Positions 54,255 to 64,000 of a stretch of 64,000 nt of DNA are shown here, piece by piece. The translations under genes and the position numbers were made by a program. The stretch is taken from assembly GCA_031769625.1 (NCBI GenBank), contig JAUIMM010000698.1:1652501-1716500 (forward strand). The letters run 5' to 3'. Source of the DNA: Taudactylus pleione (Eukaryota > Chordata > Amphibia > Anura > Myobatrachidae). The first letter of the stretch is position 1; each line of letters opens with the position of its first letter. The notes below the pieces were generated by a model. The model searched no databases, had not been told where the DNA came from, and saw nothing but the letters and a program-made list of their open reading frames with translations.

Positions 54255-55430
54255 TACAATTCCTCTTTATCCTACAGAATTGTAAATAGGGAATGTTTGT
54301 TTTCCAGTTCTGGTGTCCACTTTTATAATGTAGGTAGCTATTTTTATCTACCTGTTTAATGTAATTTCTAGTTTCTATCTGATTATTTTTAGTTGAAAGT
54401 ACTAGATCCAAATATTCTATCTCCGTATTCTCAAATTTATAGGTAAAAGCAAGATTAAATGTATTATTACTAATATGTTGGATAAAAGTTTATAGTTGCT
54501 TTTCTCAGTCCTTCTAATAAAAGGTCTCTTAGTTCTGATACATTCAGACATGGGATCTTTTTTAAAGATTCTATAGGAATTTGTGTCATTCAGAAGTCTA
54601 TATTCTTCTAGTTCATAGTCCACACGGTTCATGACAACAAGTCCACCACCTTTGTCGGCTGATTTTATTATTATATCTGGATCCTGTTTCAACTGTTTAA
54701 GTGCTTCTTTTTCAAAGTTCATAAGATTATTTCTTATTTTAGGGCATAAGGTGTCTCTACATAGGTCTTTCTTTACCAATTCATAAAAAGATCTTTTGGG
54801 CTACTTTTAGACTCTAGAGGGTAATATTTAGAGGGAGGTTTAAGGCCTGATTTATTGGATGTAAAGGCATAGTTTTTAATAATGCCTGTATCTGTTTTTA
54901 AAAAAATGTCTCTTTAAGGTCAATTTTCTAACGTATTTATTGAGATGAATATATAATTGAAATCATTAGGCCTGGCAGTAGGGGCGAAAGACAAACCTTT
55001 ACTCAAAAGATCAATCTGTGGGTCTGTTAGTGTCTTATTGGATAAATTGAAGACCCCATTTTCTTTGAGGTCCTTTTTGGTTCCTAAAATCTGTTTCTTT
55101 TTCTGTAGTTTTGATTTTCCAACTCTATTCCCTCTTCTTCTCCTAAACTCCTTTTTATGGGAGATGCTCTGTGTGTAACTTCCTTTATTGCCTGTTTTTT
55201 GTAGCGATCCCTCCAAATGGGTGTACTTGGGGATAAAAAATTGCTCTCTGATTCTGATCCCAACCGGGCCAGTGTCAAATATCTATTTCTTATAGTCAGG
55301 CCATTCTCTCTTGGAGAGTCGTGCCATTGTTTTCTCCTAGGTCTAAATGGGACTGTTTGCCATTCGTCATATTGCTGGGTTCAAGAAAAGGGTTTCTCTT
55401 TTTGTATCTTTTAGGATCCATATTGGTCCA
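54220..55430 (-). pseudogene. Penelope RT and N-terminal region, core deleted
   Basis: From 55,430 downward on the minus strand come a basic N-terminal region, then the PLE-type RT motif ADKGGGLVVMNRVDYELEEY (about 54,600-54,660), then directly a thumb-like block (YLDLVLSTKNNQIETRNYIK, 54,350-54,420). The segment that should hold the YxDD catalytic motif is missing near 54,480. The enzyme is therefore dead. Confidence 0.7.
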
Positions 55431-55433
55431 TTC

Positions 55434-56352
55434 CCTATTCACAATTCTGTAGGATAAAGAGGAATTGTAGTGACCAAAACTCTTGTGAAGAACAACTTAG
55501 TATTTATGCGTCTAGATTTACGGATAGAGGGTATCCACAAGGCCTCATCGATCAAGCTGTACTTAAAACTTGGTCTACGAATAGGTCCGAACTTTTGGTA
55601 CACAAAAATAAGAATGTTCTAAATAAAAAGGAGAATATAAGTTTTGTTACTTCATTTAATGAGGGAGAAAGAAAGATTAAAACCTCATTTAATAGGCATT
55701 GGAATATCCTCAAAATGGACCCAATCCTTGGTACAATACTACCCTCTAAACCTGAAGTGGTCTTTAGAAAAGGTAAAAACCTAAAAGAAATACTAGCCCC
55801 CAGCATGTTGAGCACTGGTCTCATTGAAAATACTGCGGGATGGTTAGCGAAACCAAAAGGGTTCTATAAATGCAATCATTGTTGTATGTAAATTTTTGAG
55901 TCAAGAAACAAAAACCTTTCATAATAAGACCGGAAAAGAATACAGGATTGAAGAGATTCAGTTGCTCAACCACATACGTTATCTATTTAATTGATTGTAG
56001 ATGTGGACATAAATATATAGGGAAAACAAAAAGGCCCCTAAGAATAAGCATACAAGAGCATGTAAGAAGTATTTGTAACAAACAGGATTGTCACTCTGTA
56101 CCGAGGCATTTTACTAAATTCCACAACTGTAGTCTGGATCATTTTAGTTTTACGGGGATTGAACACGTCACACTAGACAAGAGAGGTGGCGATCTCGACA
56201 ATAAACTAGCGAAACGTGAGATGTACTGGATCTGCGCTTTGGACACCCTCAAACCGAATGGTCTGAATGAGCGCTATGAGATTGCATTAATTTCTTTAAT
56301 TAATGTTTCTTTAATCTATTTTTTTTTATCATTCTTAGTCATTGTATATTAA
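55434..56352 (+). pseudogene. RT C-terminus and GIY-YIG endonuclease, right arm
   Basis: The frame 55,595-55,891 gives the RT end (FNEGERKIKTSFNRHWNILK, LPSKPEVVFRKGKNLKEILA, KCNHCC). After a frame change the 134-codon frame 55,948-56,352 holds GIY-YIG: YVIYLIDCRCGHKYIGKTK, the catalytic Arg region RPLRISIQEH and Glu in KREMYWI. It retains 245 bp lost from the left arm. Confidence 0.85.
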
Positions 56353-57575
56353 CAGATACATTTTTAGAATACTTTCTTTATGTTAATGGGTTCTTAGAGT
56401 GATATATTTATTTATTTATATATTGGCTATGCATTTTTATATGGGGTTTTATAATTATATATATGTATTTATATTTTTATACATGAAGTTTAAATTTTAT
56501 CTGTATTCATTATTTAATTATTAGTATTCCTGCCCTCCAGCGTAGGGAATTCTTAGGCACTTATCACTCAAACCATATATTTCACGTCCATACTAAATAC
56601 ATTTTGTTATTAGGATCAAATTAATTTTATCCTACATACTATGGACCAATCAAAAATGGCAACCTCCATGGACTATAGAAACCTGGCCGCTATGTATAGG
56701 ATTAGCCGTTCTATCACTAGAGATAAAAGGACCACTTCCCTATTTAACTGCAGGATCTGTCATGCGGAGATATAGTAGACACGGACATAGAACACAGCCG
56801 TGGGCTCTAAGTAAAGAGCTCCGGCGCGGGCTCTGATTAGAGAGATCCGGCTAGGATATGGCCAGTGATGCTGGTGTGGACACGCGAGACGTGTGAGGTC
56901 TCGCGCATGCGCACACACGGAGGACCCAACGTCGATTAGCACCCGACGATTTCTCATGTGCCTGACTATTCCAACGCTGTGCCTACTACTGAAGTAGTCC
57001 CCAGAATCCACAGCGGGACGAAACGCATTGAGCGGGACCTCCTGTTGGTCACCTTCTTCTATTAGACAGATAAGCTGTTCCCTATTTTATCTTATATACG
57101 CGTCTTTATTGTGAAATTATTAAATTGATGTATGTCTTAAACGTGCCACACGATTGGAGGCTTTTTTGTTCCTTGTATTTTTCCACATGAACATGAACCA
57201 CCTATGGGATTGAATGGAATCCGGTATGAGCAAGGAACTTAATTTTCACTGAGCTGTAAAGACATACAGTTGGTACGAGGCTTTAATATTACTGGTGCTG
57301 GAACTTTATTATTGAGCACGAGTGGAGTGCTTTTTTCACTATTATCTCTTCACTTTCTCTAGTGTATTGAGCACTGTTAATATTCATTACAAGCTACACT
57401 ATGTTTTGTTCTATTTTTTTGTTTCTTTTTGAGATACACATCATGAGGATCGTCGTGTGAGGACACTTCAGGAATTATCCCAAAGATTGTGGACTAACAT
57501 CCTCGAACTCCCTCTCTGAACACTGTTATTTGACTGGTACACTGAAGGCGCCTGTCTTCCACAATTTTATTCATA

Positions 57576-57595
57576 GATATATATATATATCTCTA

Positions 57596-57652
<57 letters not shown>
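57576..57652. repeat. (TA)n(TC)n microsatellite
   Basis: A CT run of about 50 bp flanked by TA dinucleotides, at the outer edge of the right Penelope arm. Confidence 0.95.
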
Positions 57653-57653
<1 letters not shown>

Positions 57654-57654
57654 G

Positions 57655-57960
57655 TAAAAATAGGTCCACACTCTCGTCTTCAATAATAAATTGCTGGGGT
57701 GACACACCTATATGGGATCACAATAATCCTCTTCATGCAAAAATAGAAAAAAGGGGGGGTGGGGGTAGCACTCACCAGTCTAATTAAAAACATCTCTTTA
57801 TTGCATCTCAGTAAAAATGTTACAACATGGACCTTTGTTGTGACAAAGGTCCATGCACAGGACCGAATCGTCGGATTTTGAAATGTTGTAACATTTTTAC
57901 TGAGATGCAATAAATAGTTGTTTTAAAGAAGACTGGTGAGTGCTACCCCCCCCCCCCCCC
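57655..57960. mobile_element. Hairpin repeat, Penelope-type terminal repeat
   Basis: ggtagcactcaccagtct (57,764) mirrors gactggtgagtgctacc (57,930), and attgcatctcagtaaaaatg mirrors catttttactgagatgcaat. The centre reads ggtccatgcacaggaccgaa and then tcgtcgg, a GGTCC/GGACC stem with a GAAA-like GAAT: a degraded hammerhead-like core. No coding sequence. Confidence 0.6.
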
Positions 57961-57975
57961 TTTTTTTATATATAC

Positions 57976-58006
<31 letters not shown>

Positions 58007-58010
58007 ATGA
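57943..58010. repeat. C-run followed by T-run and (TA)n
   Basis: About 17 C, 7 T and then TA dinucleotides. Confidence 0.9.
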
Positions 58011-58079
58011 ACAATTCCGGCATCACTGCCAATTTGGCCAAGGCACGTTTGAGACATAACAAGCTTTTCATTGCAGGTA

Positions 58080-58303
58080 TTACTGTGCAAGGTATTGTCC
58101 TAATTGCTCCCGAAATCTGTTGAACCACAAAAAGTCACGGCCCAGTCTTGCTAGCCACCCCTCAGTTACCACCCAAACACTCCCACATAAATTCCACCTC
58201 TCTGCATCCTCCAGCAGTAACCATCGACTCGGATGCATGCCATGATTGAAAACATTGGTCGCTTGCATCTGACATTGACACTGCTCCCACCTCTGCATCA
58301 GGC
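58080..58303. repeat. Dispersed repeat shared with 40,030-40,375
   Basis: tagccacccctcagttacca, cagtaaccatcgactcggat and gaaaacattggtcgcttgca match the copy near 40 kb. It closes in gcatcaggccca, the end type of the GGGCCTGATTCAG family. Confidence 0.65.
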
Positions 58304-59349
58304 CCAGAGAGTAGACTGAATTTCTGCATATAGGCTCTCACCTGTCTGCACGCTTTGAGGCGTACTTTGTTCATTTTATAATTTTTTGAAAGTCAACACT
58401 TATGTATCCTCCCCTTTACCTCTATAAAGGGACCCTAGGTTTCCAGTTACATTGATATGTAATTATGTGTACCTACTCAGGCTTGGACTGGGCGCCAGAG
58501 ATTCGCGGAAATCCCCAGTGGGCCCCACTGGTTCATAACCACGCCCTCTGTCATGGGAGGGCGTGGCCTAGCGCAGGTTACCGGCGGCTATCATCAGTGC
58601 AGCAGCTGCTTGCCGGGCTTGTCTAACTCTACAGCGGCTGTGTGCATCAGGCGTCAGGCAGCGGGCGTCAGGCTCTATCTGCATCACTGATTCCATTATC
58701 CGAAATCAGAGGTGCTTGTGACATTACGCACTGTCAACAGGAGGGGGGGTGAACATGCGACAGACAGTTCACGTTGGGCCAGCTCAAAGGTGCCCTGCAC
58801 TCCTCTTGCAGGGCCCCTCCCTCAGTCTGTCCTTGCACCATACACTTCATGGGTTCTCAACTCACTCCCCATTCTCAAAGCCAAGCACCCCTATAAATTT
58901 CCCTTCCTGTCTTCTGTTCCGCCCCCCCCCCCCCCCATTCTCCTCTTATAGTACCGAGTGTCCTAATACTTCTACCAATCCCCGACCCCGTCAGCCACCG
59001 AGACCTGTCTCTTGCAGTGCATTCTGGGGGATGTAGTTCTTTACTTCAATGCTGCTTCTAGCTGGCATCTCCCAGAACTGCAAGTCCCAGCTTCCCCTGT
59101 GGCTGGCTTCCCTCATCTTGGCCTGTGATTGGCTGCAGGTTGCAGAAGGAAACCTAAATAACTCATATCCCATTGTGTGTGAGTGAATGTGTGCATCATG
59201 CATGAATTTTATTTGTGCATGCAGGGAAAAATATTAAATATAGTCAGTAATGTATGTACATGATATACGTGTCTAGTAATCTTAAAGTAAGGTACATGTG
59301 TATATTTCCTCTCTATGTATCAGCACTTATATGTAGTATAGACGGGATG
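58304..59349. other. Intergenic, unassigned
   Basis: GC-richer blocks and a C run at 58,923-58,936. agtgcattctgggggatgta and ctggcatctcccagaactgc (about 59,017-59,080) look like decayed MITE arms, but no element can be delimited. Confidence 0.4.
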
Positions 59350-59661
59350 GGAATGGGATCCTGGAGGTCAAAATCCCGATGCCGACATCCCGACAGGGTT
59401 AGGATACCGACACCTGTCGGTCAGAATCCTAACCCTCCCTCCCCCCCTAGTGCCTAAACCTAACCTCCGCCTCCCCGTACACTAAACCTAACCCTCCCCG
59501 CACCCTAAACCTAACCATCCACCCCCCCCCCCTTCCCTAGTGCCTAACCCCGCTACTTAACTTCAGGGTTGCCGGGGGTCGTGATGCCGGCACCAGGATT
59601 CTGACAAGTGGCGGGATTCCGACGTCAGCAAGCAGTATGTCAGCATAATTTTTGTATCCCA
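59350..59661. repeat. MITE of the gggatgcc/ccgacatccc mosaic type
   Basis: Blocks aaatcccgatgccgacatcc, gacagggttaggataccgac and cctaaccctccctccccc are of the same type as the repeats at 16,217 and 17,440. It ends near aatttttgtatccca. Confidence 0.55.
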
Positions 59662-59904
59662 TATAGACACCTGACTTATATTAGTCAGCGGTTCTGTAGT
59701 CAGCAGTTCTGTATGTCGGCCTACGCTGTATTATTTTTATTTTATTAGGGTTCTGTGTAGAAAGGTCAAGTTAGCAGGGTCTGGTATCTGGATTGCGCGG
59801 CAGCCTGTGTGCAGACATGAGCTGTCACTGCGCCCGACTGTCACTACTGTATGTTATAGAGGGGTACAATGTGGGAAAAGCTATATTCATTGTTAGCACA
59901 TACT

Positions 59905-60344
59905 GGGCCTGATTCAGACCCGCTCACGAGCGCTGAGCGCTCGCAAGCGGGTCGATGTTGCCAAAGTGCGCATGCGCACGACGGAGGCGGCTCCGTCGTG
60001 CGCATGCGCGAGACCCGAATAACGACGGCCAAGCGAAGCCAAGCCGTCGTTATGGGTCTCGCATCAAAGGGGGCGTGCTGTCGATGTTGATTGACAGCAC
60101 GCCCCCTTTGGTGGGTGTGGCTGCCAGAAGGAGGCGTCCCCATGGGAACGCCTACCGTCTGAAGCCGGCCCCACTGACCCCTACCGCAGGGTCTCGTCGC
60201 AAGCCCGATGGTGGCCGCTCGCTATAGCTGTGGGTGGTCACCCACAGCTATGCGAGCAGCCAGGAGGCCGCTCCAAAAGGTAGGAGGGACGGCCCTGATT
60301 CAGAGCGAGCGCTCTGTCAGAGCGTCCGGCTCTGAATCAGGGCC
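59905..60344 (+). mobile_element. Fold-back MITE, GGGCCTGATTCAG family, copy 3
   Basis: gggcctgattcagacccgct and ctctgaatcagggcc ends are flanked by ACT (59,902-59,904 and 60,345-60,347). It has the same mosaic as copies 1 and 2 but lacks part of the middle. Confidence 0.92.
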
Positions 60345-60520
60345 ACTGTCCTTAATTCCATCTGGAGAGACTGAACCCCATGTGTCTGTCCTCTGTGCAC
60401 CACTTCACTGCTGTATTACTTGCTTTTCTCTCAGTGTAACTGAGAACTGACTAATCACTCTGACATTTCACTCCGTAGTCTATTATATTATTTTAATATT
60501 ACATATGTATGTAATAACAT

Positions 60521-61704
60521 CAGGGCCGGATTAAGTGGGGGGCGACAGGGGCAGTCGTCCCTGGGCCCCCACACACGGAGGGGCCCCCACTAGCAGCGGT
60601 GTGCTGTCTGCGCACGCCGCTGGTGTCCCCTCCGCTAGTGTAGTGTAGACCGCGCAGTTAGCGCAGTCCACACTACACAGTGACATACACACAGCCGCTG
60701 GCGGCAGCTGTGTGTATGTTACAGCAGCCGATGAGAGCCGAAGGGAGCCGGCTGGTGATGATGGGAGAGATGTCATGACGCTGACGCCTCTCGCAACTGT
60801 GCAACAGAAGAGCCGGGACTCTCGTCAGGAGCGGGGATTCAGGTAAGCTTTTTTTTTTTTGTGTGTGTGGGGGGCACTGTCACTGCATAGGGGGGAGCGT
60901 TACAGGCGTCACTGTATAGGGGGGCACTTTATGGGGGCACTGTATAGGGGGGTGTTTGCCACTGGGGGCAATGCATAGGGGGGGGCTACTACTGGGGCAC
61001 TATATAGAGGGGGACTACTACTGGGGGCAGAGCATGGGGGACTACTACTGGGGGCACTGTATTTGGGGACTACTACTGGGGGCAGAGCATGGGGGACTAC
61101 TACTGGGGGCACTGTATTTGGGGACTACTACTGGGGGCAGAGCATGGGGGACTACTACTGGGGGCACTGTATTTGGGGACTACTACTGGGGGCAGAGCAT
61201 GGGGGACTACTACTGGGGGCACTGTATTTGGTGACTACTACTGGGGGAAGAGCATGGGGGGGACTACTACTGGGGCAATGCTTTTGGGGTAATACTACTG
61301 GGGGCACTATTTAAAGGACACTGCATAGGGAGGATTACTACTGCGGGCAATGCATGGGGGGAACTACTACTGAGGGCAATGCATAGGGGGCACAACTACT
61401 GGGGGCACTGTATAGGGGGGACAACTACAGTGAGCACTATATAAGGGGAACTGCATAGGGAAGACCAATACTGGGAGCACTGCATAAGGGGTACTACTAC
61501 AGGGGGCACTGCATAAGGAGCACTGTATAGGGGAGACCATTACTGGGGACATTGCATAAGGGGCACTTCTACAGTGGGCATTGCAAGAGGGGCATTAAGG
61601 TGAATAGAAAGAAAAATAATCCTAGGGTGACGAGAAACTGTGGTATATAGGGGCCCCCACAAGTTTGTTGCCCAGGGGCCCCCACAGACCTTAATCTGGC
61701 CCTG
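60521..61704. mobile_element. hAT element carrying a 55-bp minisatellite
   Basis: Ends cagggccggattaag and cttaatctggccctg are flanked by the perfect 8-bp duplication aataacat (60,513-60,520 and 61,705-61,712). No transposase is present. Sub-terminal blocks ctgggcccccacac and aggggcccccac continue the inverted symmetry. The interior is dominated by a tandem array. Confidence 0.95.
60945..61565. repeat. Minisatellite, 55-bp unit with 26+29 substructure
   Basis: The string agcatggggg recurs with exact 55-bp spacing at 61,031, 61,086, 61,141, 61,196 and 61,251. Each unit has two half-units built on ggactactactgggggca. Outer units are diverged. Because 55 is not a multiple of 3, the array gives long ORFs in several frames; these are artefacts. 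Confidence 0.95.
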
Positions 61705-61876
61705 AATAACATGCACCCACATACACGGCACAGTGTATCGTGTCAGTGTAAAAGCTGACTGACTGAGTCCACGAAATGTGATATACCTTCCATTATCCAT
61801 GTGTGCCTCCTGCTCCTTGTATTCTTTCTTATTTATTAATATGAGTATTGCTTTATTTCTTCTAATGCATATTTTA

Positions 61877-62045
61877 GCCCCCTTTAGGGGAGGGGCCGGA
61901 GTGTGAGGGAAGGAGCAGGGTGATGGAGGAGAGAAAAGGCCGGAGTGTGAGGGAAGAAGCAGGGTGATGAAAGAGAGGAGGTGATGAAAGAGAGGATGGG
62001 CCAGAGTGTGAGGGATGGAGCAGGGTGATGGGGGAGAGGAGGAGC
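61877..62045. repeat. Purine-rich tandem repeat (about 45-60 bp, x3)
   Basis: ggccggagtgtgagggaagg and gcagggtgatg occur three times with small changes between 61,894 and 62,036. Confidence 0.85.
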
Positions 62046-62742
62046 ACATCTATAGTTCCTAAAACGAACCAGCACATTACTATGGTTGGCCACTACTTGC
62101 TGGTCGCATGGTCACAGCTTTCCAGCTACTGGCTGCGTCCCTTAGTGGGCCTCAGTGGTTGCATTCCCCTGGTGGCCCTTCATGCCCTAGTCCGAAACTG
62201 TACCACCCCTAACCTTATGTTACTGTAAGTGGTGTACCTTTTTTTTTTTTATCAGTGCTTCCACCCCAAGTATCAGTATGTAGTAATGGGAGTACTTAGG
62301 AAAACCCGTAGGTTGATAACCAATAGTGTTGAATAGAGTGAAATAAAATATTGTAACCCTTGCGTTATACCTTCTACTCTCCCTTGCTGGAAATCTTCAC
62401 TTTAAATAAATTGACTTCTCATGTACAGATATGTAAATACTCCACATAGATATATATTTAAATATTTAGATGCATTCACTCTTCTGCATAACAATAATAT
62501 TACTTTATACAAATACTTTAACATACAATGTTAACCAAGCAATTCCTTCTGAACATTAACCCCTCAATAATACATCAATATAAGCATTACAGTAAGTTTA
62601 TGTGTGATGCTGTATCATAAGCAAGAGTTTCTGGATAGATGTTCGCAGCAATAAATGTAAGATTTCGTAAGTCCTGGGGGTAAATTTACTAAAGTTCCGT
62701 TTGGTATGCACCTTTGCTATGGGGCCCCTGGTACCGCAGGTA
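62046..62742. other. Intergenic, nothing recognised
   Basis: AT-rich. A short string tttgctatggggcccctggt at 62,713-62,732 resembles a hAT-end fragment. Confidence 0.4.
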
Positions 62743-64000
62743 CAGTCAGGTGCATAAATATTGGGACATTGACAGAATTTTCATATTTTGGCCTCTATTC
62801 ACCACCACAATGGCGTTGAAATGAAACAACCAAGATGTGCTGTAACTGCAGACCTTCAGATTTAATTTGAGGGTGATTACATCCAAATCAGGTGAACGGT
62901 GTAGGAATTACAATGGTTTCTATATGTGCCTCCCACTTTTTAAGGGGCCAAAAGTATTGGGACAAACTAAACAATCCTAAATCTAACTTTCACTTTTTAA
63001 TACTTTGTTGCAAATCCTTTGCAGGCAATTACAGCCTGAAGTCTTGGACGCATAGACATCACCAGACGTTGGGTTTCATCCCTGGTGATGCTCTGCTAGG
63101 CCTCTACTGCAAATGTCTTCAGTTCCTGCTTGTTCTTGGGGCATTTTCCCTTCAGTTTTGTCTTCATCAAGTGAAATGCATGCTCAATCAGATTCAGGCC
63201 AGGGGATTGACTTGGCCATTGTATAACATTCCACTTTTTAGCCTTAAAAAACTCTTTGGTTGCCTTTGGAGTATGCTTCGGGTCATTGTCCATCTGCACT
63301 GTGAAGCGCCGTCCAATGAGTTCTGAAGCATTTGACCGAATATGAGCATATAATATTGCCCGAAACACTTCAGAATTAATTTTGCTGCTTTTGTCAGCAG
63401 TCACATCATCAATAAATACAAGGGAACCAGTTCCATTGGCAGCTATACATGCCCACGACATGACACTACCACCACCATGCTTCACTGATGAGGTGGTATG
63501 TTTTGGATCATGAGCAGTTCCTTTCCTTCTCCATACTCTTCTCTTCCCATCACTCTGGTACAAGTTGATCTTTGTCTCATCTGTCCATAGGATGTTGTTC
63601 CAGAACTGTAATGGCTTTTTTAGATGTTGTTTGGCAAACTCTAATCTGGTCTTCCTGTTTTTGTGGCTCACCAATGGTTTACATCTTGTGGTGAACCCTC
63701 TATATTCACTCATGAAGTCTTCTCTTGATTGTTGACTTTGACACATATACACCTACCTCCTGGAGAGTGTTCTTGATTTGGCCAACTGTTTTGAAGGGGT
63801 TTTTCTTCACCTGGGAAATAATTCTTCTGTCATCCACCACAGCTGTTTTCCGTGGTCTTCCGGGTCTTTTGGTGTTGCTGAGCTCTCCGGTGCGTTCTTT
63901 CTTTTTAAGAATGTTCCAAACAGTTGATTTGGCCACACCTAATGTTTTTGCTATCTCTCTGATGAGTTTGTTTTGATTTTTCAGCCTAATGATGGCTTGC
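62743..64000 (-). mobile_element. Tc1-type transposon, copy 2 (cut by window edge)
   Basis: After TA (62,741-62,742) the left inverted repeat cagtcaggtgcataaatatt begins. The transposase lies on the minus strand and runs out of the window at 64,000. Very similar to the element at 49,977-51,627 along its whole visible length. Confidence 0.95.
63000..64000 (-). pseudogene. Tc1 transposase copy 2, frameshift and stop
   Basis: The helix-turn-helix and GRPRK region (63,936-63,706) and the catalytic region (63,752-63,096) are in different frames. Relative to copy 1, 2 nt are missing near 63,711. A TAG stands where copy 1 has TGG at about 63,093-63,095. The Asp of ILWTDETK, first Asp of DNDPKHTPK and the Glu of LIEHAF are retained. 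The N-terminus is outside the window. Confidence 0.9.

Larger units (their letters stand above)
51640..57574 (-). mobile_element. Penelope-like element with inverted arms
   Basis: The left arm (about 51,786-54,290) and the right arm (about 55,434-57,574) are inverted copies carrying the RT C-terminus, GIY-YIG and a long non-coding tail. The middle (54,291-55,433) holds the N-terminal region and the start of RT on the minus strand. Allowing for a 599-bp MITE and its TAA duplication in the left arm and 245 bp present only in the right arm, the arms have equal length (about 2.1 kb). This is the inverted pseudo-LTR structure described for Penelope-like elements. The tail runs to about 51,640, next to the Tc1 element. 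Confidence 0.85.

Noticed and set aside
60956..61314. Overlapping plus-strand ORFs with TTTGG and YYWG repeats
   Set aside because: Produced by the 55-bp minisatellite, whose unit length rotates the frame; the array lies inside a hAT element.

Overview
The window is vertebrate nuclear DNA, most likely from a large-genome amphibian (probably a frog). The reasons are one spliced animal gene with kilobase introns and consensus GT/AG junctions, and a dense repeat load of types known from amphibians: Penelope-like elements with GIY-YIG endonuclease, Tx1/L1-type and L2/CR1-type LINEs, a V-SINE-type SINE, Tc1, hAT and fold-back MITE families, and a class I endogenous retrovirus. No database search was possible, so the species call is inference.

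Layout. 1-2.5 kb: decayed endogenous retrovirus (integrase, then envelope). 2.5-10.1 kb: MITEs, a SINE, microsatellites and a LINE tail. 10.14-10.41 kb: hAT MITE just upstream of the one clearly functional gene, ppif (mitochondrial cyclophilin D), whose six coding exons span 10,747-30,902 on the + strand. All splice phases agree and give a 198-residue protein with every cyclophilin active-site residue present. Its introns hold many MITEs, a Penelope-like element with two 5S-rRNA-like segments (intron 2), fold-back elements and hAT elements. 31-38 kb: MITEs and a decayed L1/Tx1 LINE on the - strand, itself interrupted by two DNA elements. 42.4-48.8 kb: scattered exons of a broken cyclin-O-like gene with retained introns. 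Its central cyclin-box exon is interrupted by MITE-like DNA, and its third exon has a frameshift and stops. 49.98-51.63 kb: a complete Tc1 element whose transposase frame has a single stop. 51.6-57.6 kb: a Penelope-like element arranged as two ~2.1-kb inverted arms around an RT fragment. 57.6-62.7 kb: hairpin repeats, MITEs and a hAT element with a 55-bp internal minisatellite. 62.74 kb to the end: a second Tc1 copy, minus strand, cut by the window edge.

Only ppif looks like a working host gene. Everything else recognisable is mobile DNA or pseudogene. The most useful observations are the cyclin-O-like pseudogene, the inverted Penelope arms (one arm is an internal 'empty site' control for a MITE insertion), the 5S-like tandem segments in the other Penelope element, hammerhead-ribozyme-like motifs in the Penelope-type terminal repeats, and a six-copy MITE family with 3-bp target duplications of varying sequence.
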